Shown: piece after piece, positions 53,126 to 62,663 of the stretch | How the letters are laid out: the number at the start of each line of letters is the position of its first letter | Position numbering within the stretch: the first letter of the stretch is position 1 | Source: Halothiobacillus sp. | Lineage (GTDB): Bacteria > Pseudomonadota > Gammaproteobacteria > Halothiobacillales > Halothiobacillaceae | Direction of reading: 5' to 3' | DNA: 64,000 bases | Assembly: GCF_028710545.1 (NCBI RefSeq) | Contig: NZ_JAQTTX010000001.1 | Span: forward strand, 1 to 64,000 | Made by a program: the position numbers and the translations under genes | Notes under the pieces: generated by a model | The model's database searches: none | What the model was told of the DNA's origin: nothing | The model's input: only the letters and a program-made list of their open reading frames with translations

Positions 53126-55569
53126 AGTTTGTCGGCCGCTGGGGGCAGTTCTACACCCGTTGGATTCGTCGACTGGTACCACCGATCAGCGTGATGGTCG
53201 TCGTACTGTTGTTGATTCTGATGTATTTGATTTCGGAATCGCTCCAGCGGGCCAACCAGCCGGAGCATCTCTATCTTTCCCTGTTGGGGCTGTCTGCGCT
53301 GGGGATTCTGTTTCTGGCTGCGGTCGTACTCGGGCACATCATCCGGCTGGTCAGCAATTATCGGCGCGGGGTGCCCGGCGCTCGCCTGACCGCGCGGCTG
53401 GTGCTCACGTTTGTCGGACTGACTTCGACCCCCGTGCTCATCGTGTTTTATTTTTCCGTATCGTTCATCCAGCGTGGCATCGATTCCTGGTTCGATGTGC
53501 AGGTCGAACAGGCGATGTCGGATGCACTCTCGTTGTCGCAATTGGCATTTGACGGGCAGATGCGTACCGCCATGAATGAAACCCTGCGGGCGGCCAAACA
53601 GCTCCAGGGCGTATCGGGTGATCTGGTTGCCCTGGATTTGAACGCGGTACGCCGCAATACCGGCGCCCATGAGATGACGATTTTCGGTTCTCGCAACCTG
53701 ATTGTGGCCTCCGCCTCGGATGATATGCAGGCCATCGTGCCTTCCCGCCCGGACGAAACGGCACTGAGCCATGCCCGCGCAGGCAAGGACTTTATCGGGC
53801 TTGATCCCGGGGGCGGGGATTCCATGCGTATCCGGGTCGTCGTCCCGCTCACGGCGGGCCTGACCGGTGATGGCAGTAGTGAAGTCCTGCAGGCGCTGTA
53901 TTCCATTTCGCCGCGTGCGAACCAGCTATCGAGTAGCGTGCAGGCTGCTTTCAACGAATACCGTTCCTTGATTTTTCTCCACAAATCGCTGAAAAGAACC
54001 TTTACCTTTGCGCTGACCTTGGCATTGCTGTTGTCCTTGCTGACGGCGGTATGGCTGGCCTTTATCGCCGCACGCAAGCTGTTGGCGCCGATTCAGGAGC
54101 TGGCTGCCGGGACACGAGCGGTCGCCGAGGGGGACTATAGCCTCCGCTTGCCTGTGGATCGTCGGGACGACCTGGGGCAGCTGGTGCAGTCGTTCAACAC
54201 GATGACGGCGCGGGTGCGCCGGGCGCATCAGGTCATGCAGCAGCTTCAGGAAGTGGCGGATCAGGAACGCGATTATCTGGAGACGGTGATTCAACATCTT
54301 TCATCCGGTGTGCTGACTCTGTCGCCAGATGGCCGCATCACACGAAGCAATTCTGTCGTAACGCAATTGTTGAGTATCGCCAGCCAGCACATCGACGGTT
54401 GCACGCTGACCGAGATTTGCCAGACATACCCCCATCTGGAGCCGATCTGTGCCGCTTTCAGCCATCTGCTTGAGCCTGGGCAATTGCCGGCCGGTGCCAC
54501 CGTTGAAGCCCAGGTGCGGATCATGGGCGATGCCGGGCGACGCATCTTGTTGAGTCGTGTGGCTGCATTGCCAGCCGATGATGTGACCGGTGGTTTTGTT
54601 CTGGTTTTCGAGGATGTCACCACCCTGATTCAGGCCCAGCGCGACGCGGCCTGGTCCGAAGTGGCGCGTCGGTTGGCGCATGAAATCAAGAACCCGCTTA
54701 CGCCCATTCAGTTATCGGCGGAGCGCTTGCGTCGACGGTTGCTGGGCAACCTCAGCGATGAGTCCGCGCAGATTCTGGATCGCTCGACCCAGACCATCAT
54801 CAGTCAGGTCGAGGCAATGAAGTTCATGGTGAATGAATTCGCCGAATACGCGCGCTCGCCACAGATCACCCTGAAATTGCTGGATCTGGATGAGCTGGTC
54901 TCGGAAGTTATCGATTTGTACAAAGGCGGCGATATCCCCGTGCTGCATCGATCCGCCGGGCATCCGCTGCCCGTGCGTGCCGATCCGGGGCGGATTCGGC
55001 AGGTATTGCACAACCTGATTCGCAATGCGCAGCAGGCAATGACCGAGCAGGGCTGCCCCGGCGGCGAACAACCCGAGGTGACGCTATCGACCGGGTTGCA
55101 TCAGGAAGGCGGTCTGGTTCTGGTTGAGTTGACGGTAACCGATAATGGCCCGGGATTCCCTGAAGATATGATTGATCGCCTGTTTGAGCCGTACACCACG
55201 ACACGCCCCAAGGGATCGGGACTGGGCTTGGCGATCGTGAAGAAAATCGTGGAAGAACATAGCGGTATGGTGCTGGCCTCCAATGTGCAGGATGGACCCG
55301 TCGAATTGCACGGTGATATCCCGGCGCGGGGTGTGGCCGGTACGAAAACAGGCGCGCGCATTGTGATTCGTTTACCCTTTGCGCTTCCAGAGATACCGGT
55401 GAATACGGAAGTGGAGACGATGTCGTCATCTTCGATCCTGACGGGTTCGCAGGAAGATCGTCCAGAAACGTCTCCCCTGGATTCGACAAGCAGGCATAAT
55501 GCCCCGAGGGACTTGTTCCGCCGTCCGCACGAGACCCGTGCGGATGCCGATTTAGATCATTCAGGATAA
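53122..55569 (+). CDS. ntrY: NtrY-type sensor histidine kinase
   Basis: The 815-residue inner-membrane kinase has N-terminal helices (about 15-110), an extracytoplasmic sensor region, a further helix pair, HAMP (AARKLLAPIQELAAGTRAVAEGDYSLRL), PAS (about 390-500), the HisKA H-box EVARRLAHEIKNPLTPIQLSAERL, and HATPase with LIRNAQQAM, VTDNGPGFP and KGSGLGLAIVKKI. GTG 53122 has GGAG seven bases before it. It pairs with the downstream regulator. A disordered, charged tail of about 60 residues ends it. Confidence 0.92.
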   Translation: MKFVGRWGQFYTRWIRRLVPPISVMVVVLLLILMYLISESLQRANQPEHLYLSLLGLSALGILFLAAVVLGHIIRLVSNYRRGVPGARLTARLVLTFVGLTSTPVLIVFYFSVSFIQRGIDSWFDVQVEQAMSDALSLSQLAFDGQMRTAMNETLRAAKQLQGVSGDLVALDLNAVRRNTGAHEMTIFGSRNLIVASASDDMQAIVPSRPDETALSHARAGKDFIGLDPGGGDSMRIRVVVPLTAGLTGDGSSEVLQALYSISPRANQLSSSVQAAFNEYRSLIFLHKSLKRTFTFALTLALLLSLLTAVWLAFIAARKLLAPIQELAAGTRAVAEGDYSLRLPVDRRDDLGQLVQSFNTMTARVRRAHQVMQQLQEVADQERDYLETVIQHLSSGVLTLSPDGRITRSNSVVTQLLSIASQHIDGCTLTEICQTYPHLEPICAAFSHLLEPGQLPAGATVEAQVRIMGDAGRRILLSRVAALPADDVTGGFVLVFEDVTTLIQAQRDAAWSEVARRLAHEIKNPLTPIQLSAERLRRRLLGNLSDESAQILDRSTQTIISQVEAMKFMVNEFAEYARSPQITLKLLDLDELVSEVIDLYKGGDIPVLHRSAGHPLPVRADPGRIRQVLHNLIRNAQQAMTEQGCPGGEQPEVTLSTGLHQEGGLVLVELTVTDNGPGFPEDMIDRLFEPYTTTRPKGSGLGLAIVKKIVEEHSGMVLASNVQDGPVELHGDIPARGVAGTKTGARIVIRLPFALPEIPVNTEVETMSSSSILTGSQEDRPETSPLDSTSRHNAPRDLFRRPHETRADADLDHSG

Positions 55570-55581
55570 CAATGGCACACC

Positions 55582-56967
55582 ATGAGTATTGGACACATTC
55601 TGGTCGTTGACGATGAAGTTGAAATTCGCAATTTGCTGGCGGAGTTGCTGGCGGATGAAGGGTATACGGTATCCAGCGCGGCCGATGCGAACGAAGCACG
55701 TGCCCTGATTGCCGCGCGTCGTCCGGATCTGATTCTTCTGGATATCTGGATGCCGGGCCAAGATGGTATTTCCCTGCTGCGTGAATGGGCCGAGCAGGAT
55801 CAACTGGTTTGGCCGGTGGTCATGATGTCCGGTCATGGCACGGTGGAGACTGCGGTGGAAGCCACGCGATTAGGCGCATTCGATTTCATCGAAAAACCCA
55901 TTTCACTCGACAAACTGCTGCTCGTCATCGAACACGGCCTTGAAAATAACCGTTTGAGCCGTGAAAACGAACAACTCAAGCGTAGCGTTCCCGATCCGTT
56001 CGAGTTGATCGGGGACAGCGAATACATGTCCACCCTGCGCTCACAGGCGAAAAAGGTCGCCGGGCATGATGCCTGGGTGCTCATCTCCGGCGAGCCGGGC
56101 ACCGGCAAGCAGGCACTGGCGCGCTTTATCCACCAGCATTCACCCCGTCGACATTTCCCGTTCATCGATACCGGCGGCGTCGCCATGGGGGGGCGCCAGA
56201 ATGCGGCCATCGAGCTGTTCGGTGCGGAAAGCGAGGGCAAGATCCGGTACGGTCTGCTCGAACAGGCCAATGGCGGCACGTTGTTCATTGCCGAAGCGGC
56301 GGATATGGACGAGCAGACCCAGATGCAGCTGATTTCCGCCCTCGAGAATCAGACCTTCTTCCGGGTGGGTGGCGCCGAACCGGTGCAGGTGGATGTACGC
56401 GTGATTGCGGCCACCCGCAAGGATCTGGAAACGGAAGTGCGGCAGGGACGGTTCCGGGAGGATCTGTTCTACCATTTGTCTGTCGTGCCCTTGCGGATCG
56501 AACCTCTGCGCCACCACGCCCAGGACGTGCCCGTGCTGCTCACCCACTATCTTGAAGCGGCGCATCGCATCGAAGGTTTACCCCGGCGCGAATTGACCAT
56601 CGGGGCCCGCAACCTGCTCAAAGCCCATGCCTGGCCGGGCAATGTGCGCGAGTTGAAGAATCTGGTGCAACGCATGCTGATCCTTGGTACGGGCGATGCC
56701 ATCGATGAACAGGAAGTGCAGCGGGCACTGGGTGTTCTGCCATCGATCGACGCATCAGACGATGCGGCCAGCTCGACCTTGATCTCCCTGAATCTCGATT
56801 TACCCTTGCGTGATGCGCGCGATGAGTTCGAGCGACGTTATCTGCTGGCGCAGCTCAAGAGTTGCGACGGATCAATGACCGAACTTGCCCGGCTGACCGG
56901 CATGGAACGGACCAATTTGTATCGCAAGCTGAAATCCTTGGGTATCAGCGCGAATGAACGCAGTTGA
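55582..56967 (+). CDS. ntrX: NtrX-type response regulator with degenerate AAA+ domain
   Basis: The 461-residue protein has a receiver domain (VVDDEVEIR, phosphoacceptor Asp in LILLDIWMPG, K in FIEKPIS), an AAA+ domain and a Fis-type helix-turn-helix (MTELARLTGMERTNLYRKLKSLGI). The AAA+ domain keeps Walker A GEPGTGKQ and the sensor and arginine regions (FREDLFYHLSVVPLRI). The sigma-54 contact loop GAFTGA is missing: ELFGAESEGKIRYGLLEQ replaces it. Walker B reads GTLFIAEAADM, with Ala for the usual Asp. It is therefore unlikely to activate sigma-54 promoters and may act as a repressor or sigma-70 regulator. Confidence 0.9.
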   Translation: MSIGHILVVDDEVEIRNLLAELLADEGYTVSSAADANEARALIAARRPDLILLDIWMPGQDGISLLREWAEQDQLVWPVVMMSGHGTVETAVEATRLGAFDFIEKPISLDKLLLVIEHGLENNRLSRENEQLKRSVPDPFELIGDSEYMSTLRSQAKKVAGHDAWVLISGEPGTGKQALARFIHQHSPRRHFPFIDTGGVAMGGRQNAAIELFGAESEGKIRYGLLEQANGGTLFIAEAADMDEQTQMQLISALENQTFFRVGGAEPVQVDVRVIAATRKDLETEVRQGRFREDLFYHLSVVPLRIEPLRHHAQDVPVLLTHYLEAAHRIEGLPRRELTIGARNLLKAHAWPGNVRELKNLVQRMLILGTGDAIDEQEVQRALGVLPSIDASDDAASSTLISLNLDLPLRDARDEFERRYLLAQLKSCDGSMTELARLTGMERTNLYRKLKSLGISANERS

Positions 56968-56992
56968 ACACATTAAATAATTAAGGTTTTCT

Positions 56993-58369
56993 ATGAAAAT
57001 CATCATCCTGGGCGCAGGGCAGGTCGGATCCTCCCTGGCGACGGTGTTGTCTCATGAAACACGGAACTCGGTCACCGTCGTCGACACGGATGCCTCCGCG
57101 CTTGCGCGGCTGCAGGAGCGGCTCGATATTCGTACCGTCCAGGGGTACGGCGCCCAACCGAGCGTGTTGGGAGAGGCGGGCGCGGCGGATGCCGATGTGC
57201 TTATTGCCGTGACCAGTGCGGACGATACCAATATGCTGGCTTGCGAAGTCGCCTGGGTGTTGTACCGCACGCCGACCAAAATCGCCCGAATTCGTGTGTC
57301 CGACTTCCTCGATCACCCCGCCTTGTTCGATAACAACGCGATTCCGGTGGATTACATGATCAGCCCGGAGCGCTTGATCAAGGATTACATCGTCCGGCTC
57401 ATCGAGTACCCGGATGCGTTGCAGGTGCGTGATTTCGCCGATGGCAAGCTTCGGCTGATCGGTATGCGCGCGGATGCCGACGGCCCGTTGGTCGGGCAGC
57501 CAATTCGCTATCTCGCCGCTCTTCTGCCCGATGTCGAGGCACGTGTGGCTGCCATTTTCCGGCGGGATACACCCTTGCATCCGGATGGTGCCACGGTGAT
57601 CGAAGCCGACGATGAAGTGTTCTTTCTTGCCCGAACCGAGGACATCCGCAAGGTCATGAGCGTGATGCGTCGACTCGATCGACCGTATCGCCGCATCATG
57701 ATCGCCGGTGGCGGCAATATCGGTGGCGGGCTGGCGGCCGCGCTGGAATCACGTTTTCAGGTCAAGCTCATCAGCAATAATCCCGAGAAGGCGCGCAAGT
57801 TGAGTGCCGATCTTGATCACACCATCGTACTGACTGGATCGGCGACCGACAGTGAGTTACTGATCGAAGAAAACATCGAGGATATGGATGTCTTTCTCGC
57901 GCTGACGAATGACGATGAAGACAACATTCTGGCCGCGATGCTGGCCAAACGGCTCGGCGCACGCAAGGTCATGTGTATCGTCAATCGCAGCGAGTATGTG
58001 GATCTGATCCATATGGGCACCATTGATATTGCGCTCTCGCCACACAACATCACCATCGGCAGCCTGATCACGCGTCTGCGTCGAGGAGATGTCGTCAGCG
58101 TGCATTCTCTGCGTCGTGGCGCGGCCGAGGCCATGGAAATCATTGCGCGCGGCGATGCCAATACGTCGCAGGTGGTCGGGCGTCGTGTAGACGCACTGAA
58201 GTTGCCGCCGGGTACGACCATCGGTGCGCTACTGCGCGAGGGCAATGTGCTGATCGCACATAATGACACGGTGATCGAGGCGGACGACCACGTCATTCTG
58301 TTCCTGACGGACAAGCGCCACGTACGGGATATCGAAGAGTTGTTCACCGTACGCTTCGGCTTCTTCTGA
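56993..58369 (+). CDS. trkA: Trk potassium uptake NAD-binding protein TrkA
   Basis: The 458-residue cytoplasmic protein has two RCK units: MKIIILGAGQVGSSLATVL and then RRIMIAGGGNIGGGLAAALE are the two NAD-binding Rossmann starts, each followed by a TrkA-C domain. It gates the TrkH channel. It lies 25 bases after ntrX and 28 before trkH, so ntrYX-trkAH looks like one transcript. Confidence 0.95.
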   Translation: MKIIILGAGQVGSSLATVLSHETRNSVTVVDTDASALARLQERLDIRTVQGYGAQPSVLGEAGAADADVLIAVTSADDTNMLACEVAWVLYRTPTKIARIRVSDFLDHPALFDNNAIPVDYMISPERLIKDYIVRLIEYPDALQVRDFADGKLRLIGMRADADGPLVGQPIRYLAALLPDVEARVAAIFRRDTPLHPDGATVIEADDEVFFLARTEDIRKVMSVMRRLDRPYRRIMIAGGGNIGGGLAAALESRFQVKLISNNPEKARKLSADLDHTIVLTGSATDSELLIEENIEDMDVFLALTNDDEDNILAAMLAKRLGARKVMCIVNRSEYVDLIHMGTIDIALSPHNITIGSLITRLRRGDVVSVHSLRRGAAEAMEIIARGDANTSQVVGRRVDALKLPPGTTIGALLREGNVLIAHNDTVIEADDHVILFLTDKRHVRDIEELFTVRFGFF

Positions 58370-58397
58370 TTCGAGAACAGGGTAAAGGACTCAGGCC

Positions 58398-59849
58398 ATG
58401 CAGTTTATTGTCGTGTTCCGTGTGCTCGGATTGTTGCTGATGGTGTTCGGGCTGACGTTCATTCCTCCTTGGTTGGTGGGTTCGATGATGGGCGATGCCG
58501 ATCTGCGCCCCTTCGAGTACAGTTTTTTCATCACAACGACGCTCGGGTTATTGATCTGGTTGCCGTTACGGAAATATCGACGCGAGCTTAAATTGCGGGA
58601 TGGCCTGCTGATCGTCGTGCTGTTCTGGGTCGTGCTGGGGGTGATCGGTGCCTTTCCGATTTATTTCCAGCCGATGTTGCACATCAACTTCATTCAGGCC
58701 GTTTTTGAATCGGTTTCCGGTATCACCACCACGGGCGCAACGGTACTGGTCGGGCTGGATCAGCTGCCGCGTTCGTTGCTGTTCTATCGTCAGCAACTGC
58801 AATGGCTGGGCGGTTTGGGCATCATCGTGCTGGTAGTGGCCTTCCTGCCGCTGTTGGGCGTCGGTGGCATGCAGTTGTACAAAGCTGAAATTTCCGGCCC
58901 GATGAAGGATAACCGTCTGTCCGGCCGGATTTCTGAAACGGCCAAGCTGCTTTGGCTGGTCTATGCCGGCCTGACATTGCTGTGTGCCTTTTTGTTCAAG
59001 CTGGAAGGTATGAGCTGGTTCGATGCCGTCGGTCATGCGTTCTCCACGCTGGCGACGGGTGGCTTCTCAACGCACGACGCGAGTTTCGGTTATTTCAACA
59101 GCCCGGTAATGGAGATGACCGCGGTGGCCTTCATGCTGCTCGGTGCTACGCCAATGGCGCTGCATTATCTGGCCTTGCGTCAGTTTTCCTTACGGGTCTA
59201 CCTGCTGAGCTCCGAGTTCAAGTTTTTCATCCTGTTGGTCATCGTACTGTACGTGCTCATGGTAGCAACCATGCTGTTCGATATGCCGAGAGTCGGCTGG
59301 CTGCATGATTTTCGTTGGGCGCTTTTCAATTTGGTGTCTTTTATTACGACAACCGGTTTCTCGATTACCGACCACACGACCTGGCCCTATTTTTTGCCCG
59401 TATTGCTGATTACCACGGCACTGATCGGGGGGTGCGCCGGTTCGACATCGGGAGGGCTCAAGAGTGTGCGCTTACTTCTCTTGACGCGGCAGGGGCTGAA
59501 CGAAATTCGCCGATTGGTGCATCCCCATGCCGAGTTCGTGGTCAAGATGGGCGGGCACGCGATCGAACCGTCGGTGATCAGTGCCGTCTGGGCCTTTTTC
59601 TCCGCTTACGTATTCGTGTTTGTGCTGACTTTCTTCGCCATGATGATGACCGGGCTGGATATGGTCTCCGCCTATGGCGCCGCGATTGCGACCCTGACGA
59701 GCCTTGGGCCTGGCTTGGGTACGGTGGCCTATAATTTTGCCAGTGTGGGGAATGGCACTCTGATTGTCAGCATTGTGGCGATGATTCTGGGGCGTCTGGA
59801 AATCTTCACCGTTCTGGTGTTGTTTTTACCCATGTTCTGGCGGCGATGA
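58398..59849 (+). CDS. trkH: Trk potassium uptake membrane protein TrkH
   Basis: The 483-residue channel subunit has four M1-P-M2 repeats with Gly-containing filters: SVSGITTTGATV, FSTLATGGFSTHD, FITTTGFSITD and TLTSLGPGLGTV. GGLGIIVLVVAFLPLLGVGGMQL and GGCAGSTSGGLKSVR are typical. Potassium enters through it under TrkA control. Its stop overlaps the next start by 4 bp. Confidence 0.95.
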   Translation: MQFIVVFRVLGLLLMVFGLTFIPPWLVGSMMGDADLRPFEYSFFITTTLGLLIWLPLRKYRRELKLRDGLLIVVLFWVVLGVIGAFPIYFQPMLHINFIQAVFESVSGITTTGATVLVGLDQLPRSLLFYRQQLQWLGGLGIIVLVVAFLPLLGVGGMQLYKAEISGPMKDNRLSGRISETAKLLWLVYAGLTLLCAFLFKLEGMSWFDAVGHAFSTLATGGFSTHDASFGYFNSPVMEMTAVAFMLLGATPMALHYLALRQFSLRVYLLSSEFKFFILLVIVLYVLMVATMLFDMPRVGWLHDFRWALFNLVSFITTTGFSITDHTTWPYFLPVLLITTALIGGCAGSTSGGLKSVRLLLLTRQGLNEIRRLVHPHAEFVVKMGGHAIEPSVISAVWAFFSAYVFVFVLTFFAMMMTGLDMVSAYGAAIATLTSLGPGLGTVAYNFASVGNGTLIVSIVAMILGRLEIFTVLVLFLPMFWRR

Positions 59850-60841
59850 CCAAAAGAACTTCATCGGCCGGGTCGCCTGATTCATCCGCGTCTTCACGCC
59901 AAAGTGCGCGTGATGGGGCACTTGTCTGGGCGCAACCGTTCCGCTGGTCGTTTTTGTGCCCGCGTTATTGGCCTGTCTGGTTTTTCGTCGGGTTGCTGTG
60001 GTTGCTGGCTTATCTGCCGCACGCTGTCCGGCGGGCGCTTGCGATTGCTCTGGCCGGTCTTTATCAACGGGCCTACCCCAAGCGCCGCCGTATCGTCGAG
60101 CGTAACCTTGAAGTATGTTTTCCCGATCATGCATTGCAAGAGCGCCTGGCGTGGCGGGATGCGCATTTTCAATTGCAGGCCTATGCCGTGCTTGATTTGG
60201 GCAGGCTTTGGTTTCGCTCGGTGGATTACCTCAAAAGCCAGACAGAGGTAAGTGATCCCGAATTGTTCGCCCGCCTGATTCGCACAGGTGGCGTGGTGCT
60301 GACAGGGCATGGCGCCGGATTGGAGTGGATCGGCCATTTTTTCACCATGAACATGACCGGCTCGGCCATGTACAAACCCTTCGGTAAAAATCGACTGTTG
60401 AACTGGTTGTTCGAGCGCGGACGGGTGCGCCACGGTGCCCGCGTTTATCCGCGTGAACAAGGCTTGAAGCCGCATTTGCGTCATCTGCGGGCAGGGCAGG
60501 GGTTTTTCTACATTGCCGATGAAGATCTGGGCCAGGGGGATTCGGTATTCGCGCCGCTGTTCGGTGTCGAAAAGGCCACCATCCCACTGGCAGGCAGGAT
60601 CGCTGCATTGGGTAAGGCAGAGATTTATCCCGCACTGGGGCAACTGGATATGGCCAGCGGACGGTATCGGTTGTTGCTTTTGCCGCCGGTTAAAGTGCCA
60701 GCGGAAGCCAGCACGGATGCGGCAGCGGTGATCAATCAGACATTGGAACGGTTGATCAGGGATGATCCGCCGCAATACATGTGGTCGCTGAAACTCTTCA
60801 AGACGGCGACGAGTGATCGAGCCGATCTGTACGCGTCTTAA
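59846..60841 (+). CDS. LpxL/LpxM-type acyltransferase
   Basis: The 331-residue protein of the lysophospholipid/lipid A acyltransferase family has an N-terminal helix (PVWFFVGLLWLLAYLP), the HX4E box GVVLTGHGAGLEWIG, AMYKPFGKNRLLNWLFERGR and GFFYIADEDLGQGDSVFAPLFG. It is one of three such genes in the window and its step is undetermined. It starts within the trkH stop and ends tail-to-tail with the next gene, with the two stops overlapping. Confidence 0.85.
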   Translation: MTKRTSSAGSPDSSASSRQSARDGALVWAQPFRWSFLCPRYWPVWFFVGLLWLLAYLPHAVRRALAIALAGLYQRAYPKRRRIVERNLEVCFPDHALQERLAWRDAHFQLQAYAVLDLGRLWFRSVDYLKSQTEVSDPELFARLIRTGGVVLTGHGAGLEWIGHFFTMNMTGSAMYKPFGKNRLLNWLFERGRVRHGARVYPREQGLKPHLRHLRAGQGFFYIADEDLGQGDSVFAPLFGVEKATIPLAGRIAALGKAEIYPALGQLDMASGRYRLLLLPPVKVPAEASTDAAAVINQTLERLIRDDPPQYMWSLKLFKTATSDRADLYAS

Positions 60842-61779
60842 TCGACCATTCCCGAGGTGGCTTTCCCCGATATGTTGGGTTGGCGTCTGAATCGGCGATA
60901 AACCCATTGATATTGGGCCGGATTCTCCCGCACCATCTGTTCGATACCCTGATTCAGCGCGGCCAGCGCGATGGCCGGATCGGGGTCGTACATGCCGATC
61001 GGCGCTTCAAAATAACCCAGACGATAACCCTGCCCGCGAGGCAGGCGTTCGGTGCGTCCCAGAATGGCAATCGCGCCGGTTTTTTGCATCAGGTTATGCA
61101 CGAGTGTCAGGGTGTAGGCGGGATGACCGAAAAACGGCGCAAACGCACCTTCGCCGACATTCGGCTCCTGATCGGGCAAAATCGCCACCAGTTCGCCCCG
61201 CCGCAAAGCCATCAGCAATGCTTTCACGCCGTGGCGATTGGCAGGCACGAGCCTGCCGCCGAACCGTTCGCGCGAACGGTTCATCAAGGCTTCGAAGGCC
61301 GGTTCCCTCGGCGGGCGGTACAGTGTGGTCATCTGCGTGCGCGTGGCGGTAAACAGGCCGCCCAGTTCCCAGGCCCCGCTGTGCGGCGCGAGCAGAATGA
61401 CGCCCCTGTCCGCAGCCATCGCTTGAATCAGAATCTCTTCGTTCCGCACTTCGCGGGCCAGCGTTTCGATTTGTTCCCTAGAACCTTGCCAGATGACGCC
61501 CAGCTCGGTCAGCGTCTTGCCCGTTTCGAGCAACGTCTCCCAGACCAGCTGATCTTGCTGTTCGGTCGATAATTCCGGCAGGCAGCGGCGAATGTTGTCT
61601 GCCGCGGTTTTGCGCATTGAACTGTGGGTTATCCAGGCGAGCCAGCCGATGCCCGCGCCGATGGCATGGCTCAAGCGCAGCGGCAACCGGGCGAACAGTC
61701 GCAAGAGTCCCCTGAGTAGAAGCAATCTTAGCGCGCTTCGTCTGGGGCGTCCGTGGCTTTGTGCGGTGCGCTTGTTCAT
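60838..61779 (-). CDS. LpxL/LpxM-type acyltransferase
   Basis: The 313-residue product has the acyltransferase box LLAPHSGAWELGG, TTLYRPPREPAFEALMNRSRERFGG, VAILPDQEPNVGEGAFAPFFG and QYQWVYRRFRRQP, closer to the lauroyl or myristoyl lipid A acyltransferases than its neighbour. It overlaps the truncated ttcA-type gene upstream by ATGA and the acyltransferase at 59846-60841 at its 3' end. Confidence 0.88.
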   Translation of the reverse strand: MNKRTAQSHGRPRRSALRLLLLRGLLRLFARLPLRLSHAIGAGIGWLAWITHSSMRKTAADNIRRCLPELSTEQQDQLVWETLLETGKTLTELGVIWQGSREQIETLAREVRNEEILIQAMAADRGVILLAPHSGAWELGGLFTATRTQMTTLYRPPREPAFEALMNRSRERFGGRLVPANRHGVKALLMALRRGELVAILPDQEPNVGEGAFAPFFGHPAYTLTLVHNLMQKTGAIAILGRTERLPRGQGYRLGYFEAPIGMYDPDPAIALAALNQGIEQMVRENPAQYQWVYRRFRRQPNISGKATSGMVD

Positions 61780-62423
61780 CGTGTCTGCGCTGATAGCGCC
61801 TTCTCCAAACCATCGCGCATCAATGGCGTGAGCGTGACGGCCAGTGAGCGGAACAGTTGCGGATTAAGTCGCTCCTCGGCGGCCAGCAATTGCTTGAAAT
61901 GCTCGCGCTGCGTGGGTTTGGCAAAACAGGCGGGGCAGTTGTCCCGGATCACCGGCAGCAGGTTTTGGGTGGCGAAATCCGCCAGCATGCGTTCCCGCAC
62001 ACGAACGAACGGACGGATGATGCGAACATCACCCGCGTCGTTGAGATAATGCGCTTTCATCGTGTTGAGTTTGCCGCCATGAAACGCGCTCATCAGGAAG
62101 CTTTCGGCCAGATCATCGAGGTGCTGGCCGAGTGCAAGTACGTTATAACCCTCCCGCCTGGCCGCTTTGTACAGCAGGCCGCGTTTCATACGGGCGCAAA
62201 AGGCGCAATAGGAATCGCCGCGCATGTGCTCATTGGCCAGACCGACAATATCTTCCCGTTCCACGAAATAGGGGATGCCGAGTTTTTCGAGATAAGGCAC
62301 CAGCGGCGCGGGATCGAATCCGCCAACCTGCGGGTCGACCGTGATGGCGGCCAGATCTAAGGAGATCGGTGCCCGGCGCTGAACATGCCGCAGGCAATGG
62401 AGCAGGGAAAGCGAATCTTTACC
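61776..62423 (-). pseudogene. ttcA: Native ttcA-type gene cut in its PP-loop codons
   Basis: From GKDSLSLLHCLRHVQ to the end the sequence is a normal TtcA-type tRNA 2-thiocytidine synthetase. It has a first Cys pair YCAFCARMKRG, ALGQHLDDLAESFLMSAFHGG and a second pair NCPACFAKPT. The part before it is missing. The PP-loop should read SGGKDS but reads SPYGKDS here, preceded by an AT-rich unrelated segment. A frame stays open to 62588, but its first 53 or so residues are not TtcA. This is the 3' part of a gene cut at about 62423 and is probably inactive. A complete ttcA lies just upstream. Confidence 0.8.
62412..62423 (-). other. Candidate attachment core at ttcA PP-loop
   Basis: On the minus strand GGTAAAGATTC encodes GKDS of the PP-loop. 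Left of it lies native GC-rich sequence and right of it AT-rich sequence, so the breakpoint falls within or next to it. E. coli Rac prophage is known to integrate in ttcA. The matching copy expected at the other end of an island would be beyond the window. Confidence 0.45.
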
Positions 62424-62663
62424 GTATGGGCTATAAAAATAGGGGGAATATGCAATTGAAAAGATGCCAACGACAAGGTTGACGCCATATAAATATTCCA
62501 TTTGTTTTACAAAAAATACAGAAAATGTAAAGTTATGTGAGTTTTGTAGCAAGTTGGACTCCTCGGGCCGCCTGAGATGACGATTCAAGCTTTACAAATT
62601 TGAACCCTAACCGCATCGTGTGATGGGGTGTGTATCTGCAAAATTTGCTCTCGCTCATGCCCA

